Assembly (NCBI GenBank): GCA_025617745.1
Contig: CM046869.1
Span: 4,364,244 to 4,428,243, forward strand
From: Heliocidaris erythrogramma
Lineage: Eukaryota > Echinodermata > Echinoidea > Camarodonta > Echinometridae
DNA: 64,000 nucleotides
Reading direction: 5' to 3'
Shown here: in pieces, positions 55,441 through 64,000 of the stretch
Layout of the letters: every line of letters starts with the position of its first letter
Numbering within the stretch: the first letter of the stretch is position 1
Notes under the pieces: generated by a model
The model's database searches: none
Seen by the model: only the letters and a program-made list of their open reading frames with translations
Told to the model about the DNA's origin: nothing
Translations under genes and position numbers: made by a program

Positions 55441-56499
55441 CACTGTGAACCTTGTAAACTTATTTTTTGGTAGCATTTTTGCAACTTTTACTTTGGCACC
55501 TTGGAACAGGTAAATGAATGTGTTCACTCCTGCCTAAAGTTTCACTTTGTGTTCACCTACCACTGGCTACCAGGTTGAAAGACAATTAGATTTCCTTCAA
55601 AATTTGATATTGAGTTTTATTAAAGTCTTCTGTGATAAATCTGAACTTGAAAAAGTGTTTACTTTCTTTTTGTGCTCAGAGTACATACAGTATTCATTCT
55701 TGCAAATTCTCCTTTTCCCTCTTTTTTGTTTGTTTGTTTGTTTTGTTCTTGTTTATTTTTTGTGTTAGTATTCGATCTCCATCTCGCTCTGCCAAATCGC
55801 CAATGAATGTTACGGTACGATATTGTATTACAGGAAAAATAAAGGGAATCTACATCTGACTAGAAGGGATTAATAACAATGGCGGGCAATCGCCAAGCAC
55901 CTCCACCCCCATCAACATCAACCCCTCCCCCCCCCCCCCCCCCACCCCCTCTTCCTCCCAGCACCCAATGTTCTGGGCAGCATTTTGTTACATGAGGGGC
56001 CAAGGATGTACCTTATGTCAGGCTAGGTTTATCAAAGACATTTGTAATAATTTGTGATCTCAAAAGATTGATTTGGTCAATAATTGGTGTAGTGATTCCA
56101 CATTTTGTATATTTTGAAAGTGAATTCCAAATCCATAACATTTTGAAAAATAACAGTTATGTGTATCTCCTCGAGCTAAGGAAAAAAAATTTAAAAATAC
56201 AGAAATTCTGTAATACTTCACTGTAACTAGACTAGCCGTCATTCATTAACAACACGAGTTTCAAAACACTGACCACAAGCAGCAAGGCATGATTTCATCT
56301 AAATATAGGTTTAGTGGATATTGAGGTAAATATATGTGTTATTAATCAAATTAAATCATTGAAGATAGAAAATTAAGGTGTCTCGATCATGCATCGTTCA
56401 TTAGAACAGAATTATCAACCCGCAAAATCATACTATCATCAAACTTAAACTTAAAAGTTGAAAGTAGTACTAGTACTAGTAGTAGGCCTAGTTACTGCG

Positions 56500-56528
56500 G
56501 CAGCCCGAACACGTAGTGTTCGGGCTGC
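56500..56528. other. Perfect hairpin 1 in duplication unit 1
   Basis: Thirteen-base arms GCAGCCCGAACAC / GTGTTCGGGCTGC around a GTA spacer. Repeated in unit 2 at 60182-60210. Next to it is a GTAGGCCTAGT word that recurs beside hairpin 2. Confidence 0.8.
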
Positions 56529-56752
56529 GCTTCGCAGTCCTTTGATCGCATGGATGTCACATAATTACAAGGTCGTTTGTCAAAATGATAGCCATGAAAC
56601 ATGAAATCAGTTGATTTTAGGCTATTTTAGGTACTTACAATACTTTACGATTGACTGTCGTCTTTCTTTTCAATGAGGATGATACAAAAAAGGCATATTT
56701 ATCTCCAAGAGCCTGTAGTAAAAACTTCCGAAGGTCGGTGTTTTGCTTGCAA

Positions 56753-57083
56753 TGCGCATGCGTCAGCAGCTCCAATTATAATACAGACAAGAAGGAGGAT
56801 TATGAATATTCATTAAGACGAGCTTGAGCGAGAGCGCTAGATCTATACGCTAGCGATCGGCGGATTACAGTGGGTATATGAATATTCATTATTCCATTGA
56901 CGAAAACTATGCCGTCATTGTAATAAACATTCATAGGCGCATGCGCAAGTGCCTATTTTCAATTTGGCTTTAACAACATGGCGAATGGGACTGGTTTCGA
57001 AAATTGAGAGTAAAAAGTGACATTCATCGATTCTACACATTTTTTAGGAAAAGCTGATTTGCGTAAAGTCTGTTTAGGTAAGT
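56753..57083 (+). promoter_or_regulatory. TATA-less promoter-like region and first-exon donor, unit 1
   Basis: NRF-1-type sites TGCGCATGCGTCA (56753-56765) and GCGCATGCGC (56937-56946). A YY1-type element AACATGGCGAAT (ATGGCG at 56978-56983) is oriented to the right, as is usual just downstream of start sites. A consensus splice donor TTTAG|GTAAGT follows at 57078. Together they suggest a rightward non-coding first exon of about 100 bases. The ATG in the YY1 site opens only a 10-codon frame. CpG-rich sequence continues to about 57480. Duplicated in unit 2. Confidence 0.5.
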
Positions 57084-57198
57084 GGCATCGTATATATGAT
57101 ACTTTAATTAAAAAATAATAATTACATGGCCATTTTTTAAATGGTCATTTGAACATTGGTAGATTGTGAGACCCACCGAATCGTACTGGTTTCACTCA

Positions 57199-57225
57199 GG
57201 ACGCTGCCACTTCGTGGCAGCGTCC
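57199..57225. other. Perfect hairpin 2 in duplication unit 1
   Basis: Twelve-base arms GGACGCTGCCAC / GTGGCAGCGTCC around TTC. Repeated in unit 2 at 60882-60908. Followed by GCTAGTAGGCCTAGTAGCAG. Confidence 0.8.
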
Positions 57226-57802
57226 CGGGGCTAGTAGGCCTAGTAGCAGTAAGCCGCAGGCGCAGCCGCCCCACCGCTCGTGCCACAGCCACCCTTCCAT
57301 CCCTGCCGCCCAGTCGGCGCAAAGTGAGTGTGAGTAGCCCGGCGTTCAGTGAGCATTCGCGAGCAAAGGGAGGGTTTTATTTTTATGAGGCTGAGCTGAG
57401 TGAGCAGAAGGTAGATATAGATAGGCGCCGCTTTTCCAACGGCGATGGCTGCGTCAACAATTTTGGGAATGGTCTCTTTTCAAAAGTATTTGTTCGTTTT
57501 CAATGAAACTTGCACTTGCAGTCTTGCACTGCAGACAAGACCTACATTGTTACAAAAATAGTATACAAAATTACATGTTCATGTGAGTAGATACGGGGAT
57601 ACATCGTAGCATGTCGTAGTGTGCGGCGTGAGCGGCAAACTACTAACATTACTTTAAAAAACTACTCTTAAGAATATATAGGCCTATAGGCTATAGATAG
57701 TGTACCTATTATGTAACTTGTTTTGCCCAAATCCCGAGCTGGCACTTGGCACTGTGAAATCAATTGTTCATTGTTAACATGTGATTCATTTTAATAAGTT
57801 AA

Positions 57803-58388
57803 AGGGAAATCCAACCTTAATAGCAAGTTGCTTTGAAAGAAAGAGGAAAAATCAGAGAAGCAGATTGGTGAAAGTTTGAATGAAATCGGACAAGCAATAA
57901 GAAAGTTATGAATTTTTTAAAGTTGTAATCACTATGCATATGGGAATTTCAAATTGTCCGAATAGGTAATGTCACTGTGATGTAGATGTGGACAACTCCC
58001 CCATTCGCTCTAACACACAAAATGACTAAAATGTCACTTTTTTTCAAAATGCATTACTCAGTAGGATCTTTTCGTTCATGAGGACCTATAGCAATATGCT
58101 ATCTCCAATATATTTTGAGTACTGCCCCGAGGGTAAAAGCGCCTTGAAGAAAGCCGCAAATTAATGATATTTTTGTGTACGACAAATGGGAGAGTTGTCC
58201 ACAAAAATGTCACAATTGATTCACCAAATTGCCAATTTGAGATTCGCATAGATGTAGGGATCTCATTTTTCAAACATCCATAACTTTCTTAGTCCTTGTC
58301 CGATTTCTTTCAAACTCTCACCATCCTGTTTTTCTCTTATTTTTCTGCTTTCACACAAATCATCTTATTACCAAGGTTGGATTGCCCT
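57803..58388. mobile_element. 586-bp TTAA-target MITE, unit 1
   Basis: TTAA at 57799-57802 and 58389-58392. Ends AGGGAAATCCAACCTT and AAGGTTGGATTGCCCT. The inverted homology extends inward (GAAATCGGACAAG...AAGAAAGTTATG on the left, the complement on the right). An inner pair GTGGACAACTCCCCCATT / AATGGGAGAGTTGTCCAC is also present. No transposase; a piggyBac-type target site. Confidence 0.85.
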
Positions 58389-58510
58389 TTAAGGATGGAT
58401 CCTGTCATAGTCAAACTCCAAATCAAAGGTCTTCACTGTGGTTGGTTATTTTTCTTTAAGACTTGAATGTCTCTCCTGAGTTTGTTGATTTAAGCTTGCT
58501 GGTTGGAAAC

Positions 58511-58711
58511 CTATGTCAACAAAGCAGACATTGTTTCATGTAGAATTTCCATTGTTTGTTCTTTGTTGTTCATGAGCATCAAAACATTCATTTTCAGTGG
58601 TTGTACTTGGCAAGATGAACATGAAGTAGGATTTTCATGCAGCAAACCATAGATAGTCTTCCTCATCAGATTTTGTGTTCTCATAGTCCTACATCCGTTC
58701 TGGCTGGGCAC
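58511..58711 (-). pseudogene. Degenerate copy of the unknown minus-strand ORF, unit 1
   Basis: Residues CSSCQVQPLKMNVLMLMNNK and MEILHETMSALLT match the ORF at 59010-59414 (CSSYQGQPPKMNVLMLMKNK, MEILCETMSALLT). The DNA similarity runs from about 58405 to 58712. It is truncated relative to the neighbour, so this is an internal duplication within the 3.68-kb unit. Confidence 0.5.
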
Positions 58712-59009
58712 TTGTTTTGTTTTGTTTCATTTCTTTTTGTTTATTCAGTGATTCATTTCAGATAAAATGTGTATACAGTGAACACAATGCATATAAAATC
58801 ATTTACATCATAATCTTACAAATAAATGAAATTTAGCCTTTGCTAGAAATTAATATTGAATGAACAGAATTTGAAAAATTTCAGTGGACATGCATTCCAT
58901 TGAATGAGATGTGAAGTGAAATGTGAAATAGTTAACATGTTGTGAAGCGAGTCATTTGAATAAGGTAACAATAGATCCATTCGTAGTGAAACTCCAAAGT
59001 AGACAGTCT

Positions 59010-59414
59010 TCACTGTTGTTGGTTATTGTTCTTTAAGTCTTGAATGTCTCCTGAGTTTGTTGATTTCAGCTTGCTGGTTGGAAACATATATGTTAACAAA
59101 GCAGACATTGTTTCACATAAAATTTCCATTGTTCGTTCTTTGTTCTTCATGAGCATCAAAACATTCATTTTCGGTGGTTGTCCTTGGTAAGATGAACATG
59201 AGGTACGATTTTCATGTGGCGAACCATAGTCTTCCTCATCAGATGTCGTGTTCTCGTACAGTGGTTCTAGCTGGGCTCTTGTAGGGAAGTCATCTTCATC
59301 ACTATTGTTGTTTTGATGTGGCAAATGGTGTTGTGTATGCAGTTTTACTGGAAGATCAACCTGTAATTCATTGGCATTTGAATTACTCAAGTGAGCTGTT
59401 GTTCGTGTATCCAT
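59010..59414 (-). CDS. Hypothetical 134-residue ORF, minus strand, unit 1
   Basis: ATG at 59414, stop at 59010. The first 80 residues are polar, with acidic patches (NNNSDEDDFPTRAQLEPLYE, TTSDEEDYGSPHENRTS). These precede a helix-like stretch (MNVLMLMKNKERTMEILCET, MSALLTYMF) and a polar end with NNNQQQ. I do not recognise it. The sequence is present four times in the window (two good, two degenerate), so it may belong to a dispersed element or be an exon of a multi-copy gene. No splice sites could be assigned with confidence. Confidence 0.3.
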   Translation of the reverse strand: MDTRTTAHLSNSNANELQVDLPVKLHTQHHLPHQNNNSDEDDFPTRAQLEPLYENTTSDEEDYGSPHENRTSCSSYQGQPPKMNVLMLMKNKERTMEILCETMSALLTYMFPTSKLKSTNSGDIQDLKNNNQQQ

Positions 59415-60181
59415 TTACAGAATTTGTTCTTGTTTATTTTTTGTGTTAGTATTCGATCTCCATCTCGCTCTGCCAAATCGCCAATGAATGTTACGGTACG
59501 ATATTGTATTACAGGAAAAATAAAGGGAATCTACATCTGACTAGAAGGGATTAATAACAATGGCGGGCAATCGCCAAGCACCTCCACCCCCATCAACATC
59601 AACCCCTCCCCCCCCCCCCCCCCCCACCCCCTCTTCCTCCCAGCACCCAATGTTCTGGGCAGCATTTTGTTACATGAGGGGCCAAGGATGTACCTTATGT
59701 CAGGCTAGGTTTATCAAAGACATTTGTAATAATTTGTGATCTCAAAAGATTGATTTGGTCAATAATTGGTGTAGTGATTCCACATTTTGTATATTTTGAA
59801 AGTGAATTCCAAATCCATAACATTTTGAAAAATAACAGTTATGTGTATCTCCTCGAGCTAAGGAAAAAAAATTTAAAAATACAGAAATTCTGTAATACTT
59901 CACTGTAACTAGACTAGCCGTCATTCATTAACAACACGAGTTTCAAAACACTGACCACAAGCAGCAAGGCATGATTTCATCTAAATATAGGTTTAGTGGA
60001 TATTGAGGTAAATATATGTGTTATTAATCAAATTAAATCATTGAAGATAGAAAATTAAGGTGTCTCGATCATGCATCGTTCATTAGAACAGAATTATCAA
60101 CCCGCAAAATCATACTATCATCAAACTTAAACTTAAAAGTTGAAAGTAGTACTAGTACTAGTAGTAGGCCTAGTTACTGCG

Positions 60182-60210
60182 GCAGCCCGAACACGTAGTG
60201 TTCGGGCTGC
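60182..60210. other. Perfect hairpin 1 in duplication unit 2
   Basis: Identical to 56500-56528. Confidence 0.8.
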
Positions 60211-60434
60211 GCTTCGCAGTCCTTTGATCGCATGGATGTCACATAATTACAAGGTCGTTTGTCAAAATGATAGCCATGAAACATGAAATCAGTTGATTTT
60301 AGGCTATTTTAGGTACTTACAATACTTTACGATTGACTGTCGTCTTTCTTTTCAATGAGGATGATACAAAAAAGGCATATTTATCTCCAAGAGCCTGTAG
60401 TAAAAACTTTCGAAGGTCGGTGTTTTGCTTGCAA

Positions 60435-60766
60435 TGCGCATGCGTCAGCAGCTCCAATTATAATACAGACAAGAAGGGAGGATTATGAATATTCATTAAG
60501 ACGAGCTTGAGCGAGAGCGCTAGATCTATACGCTAGCGATCGGCGGATTACAGTGGGTATATGAATATTCATTATTCCATTGACGAAAACTATGCCGTCA
60601 TTGTAATAAACATTCATAGGCGCATGCGCAAGTGCCTATTTTCAATTTGGCTTTAACAACATGGCGAATGGGACTGGTTTCGAAAATTGAGAGTAAAAAG
60701 TGACATTCATCGATTCTACACATTTTTTAGGAAAAGCTGATTTGCGTAAAGTCTGTTTAGGTAAGT
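60435..60766 (+). promoter_or_regulatory. TATA-less promoter-like region and first-exon donor, unit 2
   Basis: Same NRF-1, YY1 and GTAAGT features as unit 1 (NRF-1 at 60620-60629, YY1-type ATGGCG at 60661-60666, donor at 60761). It lies about 3.1 kb upstream of the photolyase/cryptochrome coding exon, so it is a candidate promoter for that gene. Confidence 0.45.
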
Positions 60767-60881
60767 GGCATCGTATATATGATACTTTAATTAAAAAATA
60801 ATAATTACATGGCCATTTTTTAAATGGTCATTTGAACATTGGTAGATTGTGAGACCCACCGAATCGTACTGGTTTCACTCA

Positions 60882-60908
60882 GGACGCTGCCACTTCGTGG
60901 CAGCGTCC
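60882..60908. other. Perfect hairpin 2 in duplication unit 2
   Basis: Identical to 57199-57225. Confidence 0.8.
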
Positions 60909-61485
60909 CGGGGCTAGTAGGCCTAGTAGCAGTAAGCCGCAGGCGCAGCCGCCCCACCGCTCGTGCCACAGCCACCCTTCCATCCCTGCCGCCCAGTCGG
61001 CGCAAAGTGAGTGTGAGTAGCCCGGCGTTCAGTGAGCATTCGCGAGCAAAGGGAGGGTTTTATTTTTATGAGGCTGAGCTGAGTGAGCAGAAGGTAGATA
61101 TAGATAGGCGCCGCTTTTCCAACGGCGATGGCTGCGTCAACAATTTTGGGAATGGTCTCTTTTCAAAAGTATTTGTTCGTTTTCAATGAAACTTGCACTT
61201 GCAGTCTTGCACTGCAGACAAGACCTACATTGTTACAAAAATAGTATACAAAATTACATGTTCATGTGAGTAGATACGGGGATACATCGTAGCATGTCGT
61301 AGTGTGCGGCGTGAGCGGCAAACTACTAACATTACTTTAAAAAACTACTCTTAAGAATATATAGGCCTATAGGCTATAGATAGTGTACCTATTATGTAAC
61401 TTGTTTTGCCCAAATCCCGAGCTGGCACTTGGCACTGTGAAATCAATTGTTCATTGTTAACATGTGATTCATTTTAATAAGTTAA

Positions 61486-62071
61486 AGGGAAATCCAACCT
61501 TAATAGCAAGTTGCTTTGAAAGAAAGAGGAAAAATCAGAGAAGCAGATTGGTGAAAGTTTGAATGAAATCGGACAAGCAATAAGAAAGTTATGAATTTTT
61601 TAAAGTTGTAATCACTATGCATATGGGAATTTCAAATTGTCCGAATAGGTAATGTCACTGTGATGTAGATGTGGACAACTCCCCCATTCGCTCTAACACA
61701 CAAAATGACTAAAATGTCACTTTTTTTCAAAATGCATTACTCAGTAGGATCTTTTCGTTCATGAGGACCTATAGCAATATGCTATCTCCAATATATTTTG
61801 AGTACTGCCCCGAGGGTAAAAGCGCCTTGAAGAAAGCCGCAAATTAATGATATTTTTGTGTACGACAAATGGGAGAGTTGTCCACAAAAATGTCACAATT
61901 GATTCACCAAATTGCCAATTTGAGATTCGCATAGATGTAGGGATCTCATTTTTCAAACATCCATAACTTTCTTAGTCCTTGTCCGATTTCTTTCAAACTC
62001 TCACCATCCTGTTTTTCTCTTATTTTTCTGCTTTCACACAAATCATCTTATTACCAAGGTTGGATTGCCCT
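61486..62071. mobile_element. 586-bp TTAA-target MITE, unit 2
   Basis: Copy of the 57803-58388 element carried by the segmental duplication, not an independent insertion. Confidence 0.85.
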
Positions 62072-62193
62072 TTAAGGATGGATCCTGTCATAGTCAAACT
62101 CCAAATCAAAGGTCTTCACTGTGGTTGGTTATTTTTCTTTAAGACTTGAATGTCTCTCCTGAGTTTGTTGATTTAAGCTTGCTGGTTGGAAAC

Positions 62194-62394
62194 CTATGTC
62201 AACAAAGCAGACATTGTTTCATGTAGAATTTCCATTGTTTGTTCTTTGTTGTTCATGAGCATCAAAACATTCATTTTCAGTGGTTGTACTTGGCAAGATG
62301 AACATGAAGTAGGATTTTCATGCAGCAAACCATAGATAGTCTTCCTCATCAGATTTTGTGTTCTCATAGTCCTACATCCGTTCTGGCTGGGCAC
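62194..62394 (-). pseudogene. Degenerate copy of the unknown minus-strand ORF, unit 2
   Basis: Same translation as 58511-58711, carried by the duplication. Confidence 0.5.
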
Positions 62395-62692
62395 TTGTTT
62401 TGTTTTGTTTCATTTCTTTTTGTTTATTCAGTGATTCATTTCAGATAAAATGTGTATACAGTGAACACAATGCATATAAAATCATTTACATCATAATCTT
62501 ACAAATAAATGAAATTTAGCCTTTGCTAGAAATTAATATTGAATGAACAGAATTTGAAAAATTTCAGTGGACATGCATTCCATTGAATGAGATGTGAAGT
62601 GAAATGTGAAATAGTTAACATGTTGTGAAGCGAGTCATTTGAATAAGGTAACAATAGATCCATTCGTAGTGAAACTCCAAAGTAGACAGTCT

Positions 62693-63097
62693 TCACTGTT
62701 GTTGGTTATTGTTCTTTAAGTCTTGAATGTCTCCTGAGTTTGTTGATTTCAGCTTGCTGGTTGGAAACATATATGTTAACAAAGCAGACATTGTTTCACA
62801 TAAAATTTCCATTGTTCGTTCTTTGTTCTTCATGAGCATCAAAACATTCATTTTCGGTGGTTGTCCTTGGTAAGATGAACATGAGGTACGATTTTCATGT
62901 GGCGAACCATAGTCTTCCTCATCAGATGTCGTGTTCTCGTACAGTGGTTCTAGCTGGGCTCTTGTAGGGAAGTCATCTTCATCACTATTGTTGTTTTGAT
63001 GTGGCAAATGGTGTTGTGTATGCAGTTTTACTGGAAGATCAACCTGTAATTCATTGGCATTTGAATTACTCAAGTGAGCTGTTGTTCGTGTATCCAT
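62693..63097 (-). CDS. Hypothetical 134-residue ORF, minus strand, unit 2
   Basis: Translation identical to 59010-59414. Upstream of its ATG (63097) the sequence differs from unit 1 because the duplication ends at 63106. Any promoter or upstream exon of the two copies must therefore differ. Confidence 0.3.
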   Translation of the reverse strand: MDTRTTAHLSNSNANELQVDLPVKLHTQHHLPHQNNNSDEDDFPTRAQLEPLYENTTSDEEDYGSPHENRTSCSSYQGQPPKMNVLMLMKNKERTMEILCETMSALLTYMFPTSKLKSTNSGDIQDLKNNNQQQ

Positions 63098-63106
63098 TTA
63101 CAGAAG

Positions 63107-63889
63107 GCCTATTATAACATCATAGTTGTCGATAGAAATAGTGCTTTCTATTTCCAAGTAGCTCCTTTCCTGTTGTCCCTCAATTACAGTGTATGGTAAT
63201 CACAGGTAGATTTCTTTGTTAGTACCCCCCCCCCCCCCCCCCCCCCCCACTTTGAAAGACGCTCCAATGCCCCTGGAAACATGTGCATCAGGTTGACTAC
63301 TCATAAGAAGAAAGAAGTAAGATCTATGCACAAAAGAGGTGCATGGACAAAGGCGTAAAAGAATCTGCCCAGTTCTACTTCTTACTTGAATTTTTGATGA
63401 CATCATCTCTATAAAAAAAAATTTCTACACCTTGGTGGTATATTAATATGAATAGATAAAAAGAACACATACACGATAATAATGTCCCTATCATTCAATT
63501 AAAAAAAACGTGATCTTGCATCTTGCACAAAAAGATCTGCGTGACCCTAGGTGGTTGTTGATCATTTTGAATACAGATAATGTGTTATATCTCCTTGTTC
63601 TTCAAGGGCTATTTTTTATTTTGTTTACTAATTAAGCCACCAAAGAAACATACAAAGCTAACCTCCCATCCTAAGTGAAAGAATAGCAAATTTTATAAAG
63701 TTCTTCTTCTTCTGTGTCCAACTGTCTCTTTCAATCTTGAAGGTTCATGCAGGTAACTTTGTACGTGTTGTGTGTGCATATAAACAGGGTGACATGGTGT
63801 TGTGCTTATTTACAAGACTTTTGCAATTAAAAACCATTGTCTTTGTCAAAAAAATATTCAAACAATTTTCATATCACATTTTCACAGAG
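63107..63889. other. Upstream intronic/intergenic sequence of the photolyase gene
   Basis: C run at about 63225-63248 followed by ACTTTGAAAGACGCTCC, the edge of a G/C-run repeat. TTTTCACAG ending at 63887 is a 3' splice site two bases before the ATG, so a non-coding exon must lie upstream. Confidence 0.45.
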
Positions 63890-64000
63890 ATGGCACACAC
63901 CAGTACCATCCACTGGTTCCGCAAGGGCCTTCGTCTCCATGACAACCCCGCCCTCCTGACAGCTGTCCAGGGTACCAGGGTCTTCCGTCCAATCTTCATC
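63890..64000 (+). CDS. Cryptochrome/(6-4) photolyase, first coding exon (partial)
   Basis: The 37 residues from ATG 63890 contain STIHWFRKGLRLHDNPALL and then RVFRPIFI, where the window ends. This is the N-terminal beta-strand and loop of the DNA photolyase alpha/beta domain, strongly conserved in animal cryptochromes and (6-4) photolyases. VFRPIFI resembles (6-4) photolyases and insect-type members (RPIFILDP) more than vertebrate clock cryptochromes (RCVYILDP), so (6-4) photolyase or a light-sensing cryptochrome is favoured. Photolyases bind FAD and use blue light to reverse UV lesions; cryptochromes use the same fold in light or clock signalling. The FAD-binding part lies beyond the window. 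The acceptor TTTTCACAG|AG sits directly before the start codon, so the 5' UTR is spliced. Confidence 0.9.
   Translation, partial: MAHTSTIHWFRKGLRLHDNPALLTAVQGTRVFRPIFI

Larger units (their letters stand above)
55741..59422. repeat. 3.68-kb tandem segmental duplication, unit 1
   Basis: The sequence from TTTGTTCTTGTTTATTTTTT (near 55742) to TGTATCCATTTACAGAA (59422) is repeated at 59423-63106. The coordinate offset is 3681 at the left edge. It becomes 3682 after a poly-C length difference (17 versus 18 C) and 3683 after one extra G near 56797. One substitution (C to T) was noticed near 56728/60410. Otherwise I see no differences, so the duplication is very recent, or an assembly artefact. Confidence 0.93.
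59423..63106. repeat. 3.68-kb tandem segmental duplication, unit 2
   Basis: Near-identical to unit 1. The junction with unit 1 is direct (ATTTACAGAA then TTTGTTCTTG), and the unit ends at ATTTACAGAA before the unique GGCCTATTATAAC. Confidence 0.93.

Noticed and set aside
57156-57506. 116-codon Arg/Ser-rich ORF (and the opposite-strand 61-codon ORF), repeated in unit 2 at 60839-61189
   Set aside because: It lies in the CpG-rich promoter-like segment, spans the perfect hairpin and shows no domain. The composition reflects GC content. Its exact recurrence is due to the segmental duplication, not selection.
57445-57561. Short frame MAASTILGMVSFQKYLFVF... after a good Kozak-like context (GGCGATGG)
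   Set aside because: Only 38 codons, no following donor and no recognisable homology. It could be the start of a coding exon, but the evidence is too weak to annotate.

Overview
This window is animal (eukaryotic) nuclear DNA. It is AT-rich and gene-poor, crowded with hairpin MITEs, Tc1/mariner debris, non-LTR retrotransposon tails, SINEs, minisatellites and long G or C homopolymers. The repeat style, the deuterostome-type (6-4) photolyase/cryptochrome start at the right edge and the expanded SLC35G1-like family suggest an echinoderm, most likely a sea urchin. That assignment is inference from repeats and families, not from a database match.

Layout. 1-2.1 kb: degenerate ~170-bp tandem repeats rich in AGGTCA direct repeats, split by another repeat. 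4.4-43.4 kb: seven same-strand copies of a ten-helix EamA/DMT transporter related to vertebrate SLC35G1. Intact copies are at 4423-5619, 22005-23189, 34899-36239 and 42126-43424. One near-intact copy has a single frameshift (15357-16537). Two are clear pseudogenes (20020-21645, disrupted by a 393-bp MITE plus frameshifts; 28928-31666, split by a 1.9-kb transposon that holds nested MITEs). The coding region of each intact copy is one exon, and a splice-acceptor-like site lies just upstream of each start codon, so an intron in the 5' UTR is likely. Gaps between copies are filled with transposon remains. 44.8-51 kb: 20-bp minisatellite arrays in a triplicated block, plus a 5'-truncated LINE reverse transcriptase on the minus strand. 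53.6-54.3 kb: first two exons of an unrecognised secreted protein with a TATA box. 55.2 kb: a tRNA-derived SINE. 55.74-63.11 kb: two almost identical 3.68-kb tandem units, each with a promoter-like CpG segment (NRF-1 and YY1 sites, GTAAGT donor), two perfect short hairpins, a TTAA MITE and unknown minus-strand ORFs. 63.89 kb to the end: first coding exon of a cryptochrome/(6-4) photolyase, running off the window.

How the genes relate. The SLC35G1-like copies form a tandem multigene family with birth, decay and probably gene conversion (strongest between the 34.9-kb and 42.1-kb copies). They should be multi-pass membrane carriers; the substrate cannot be read from sequence. The photolyase/cryptochrome and the secreted protein are separate genes. 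The duplicated promoter-like unit just upstream of the photolyase could supply it with two alternative first exons, but transcript data are needed to show it. I found no CRISPR array, operon or intact tRNA/rRNA gene, as expected for metazoan DNA.
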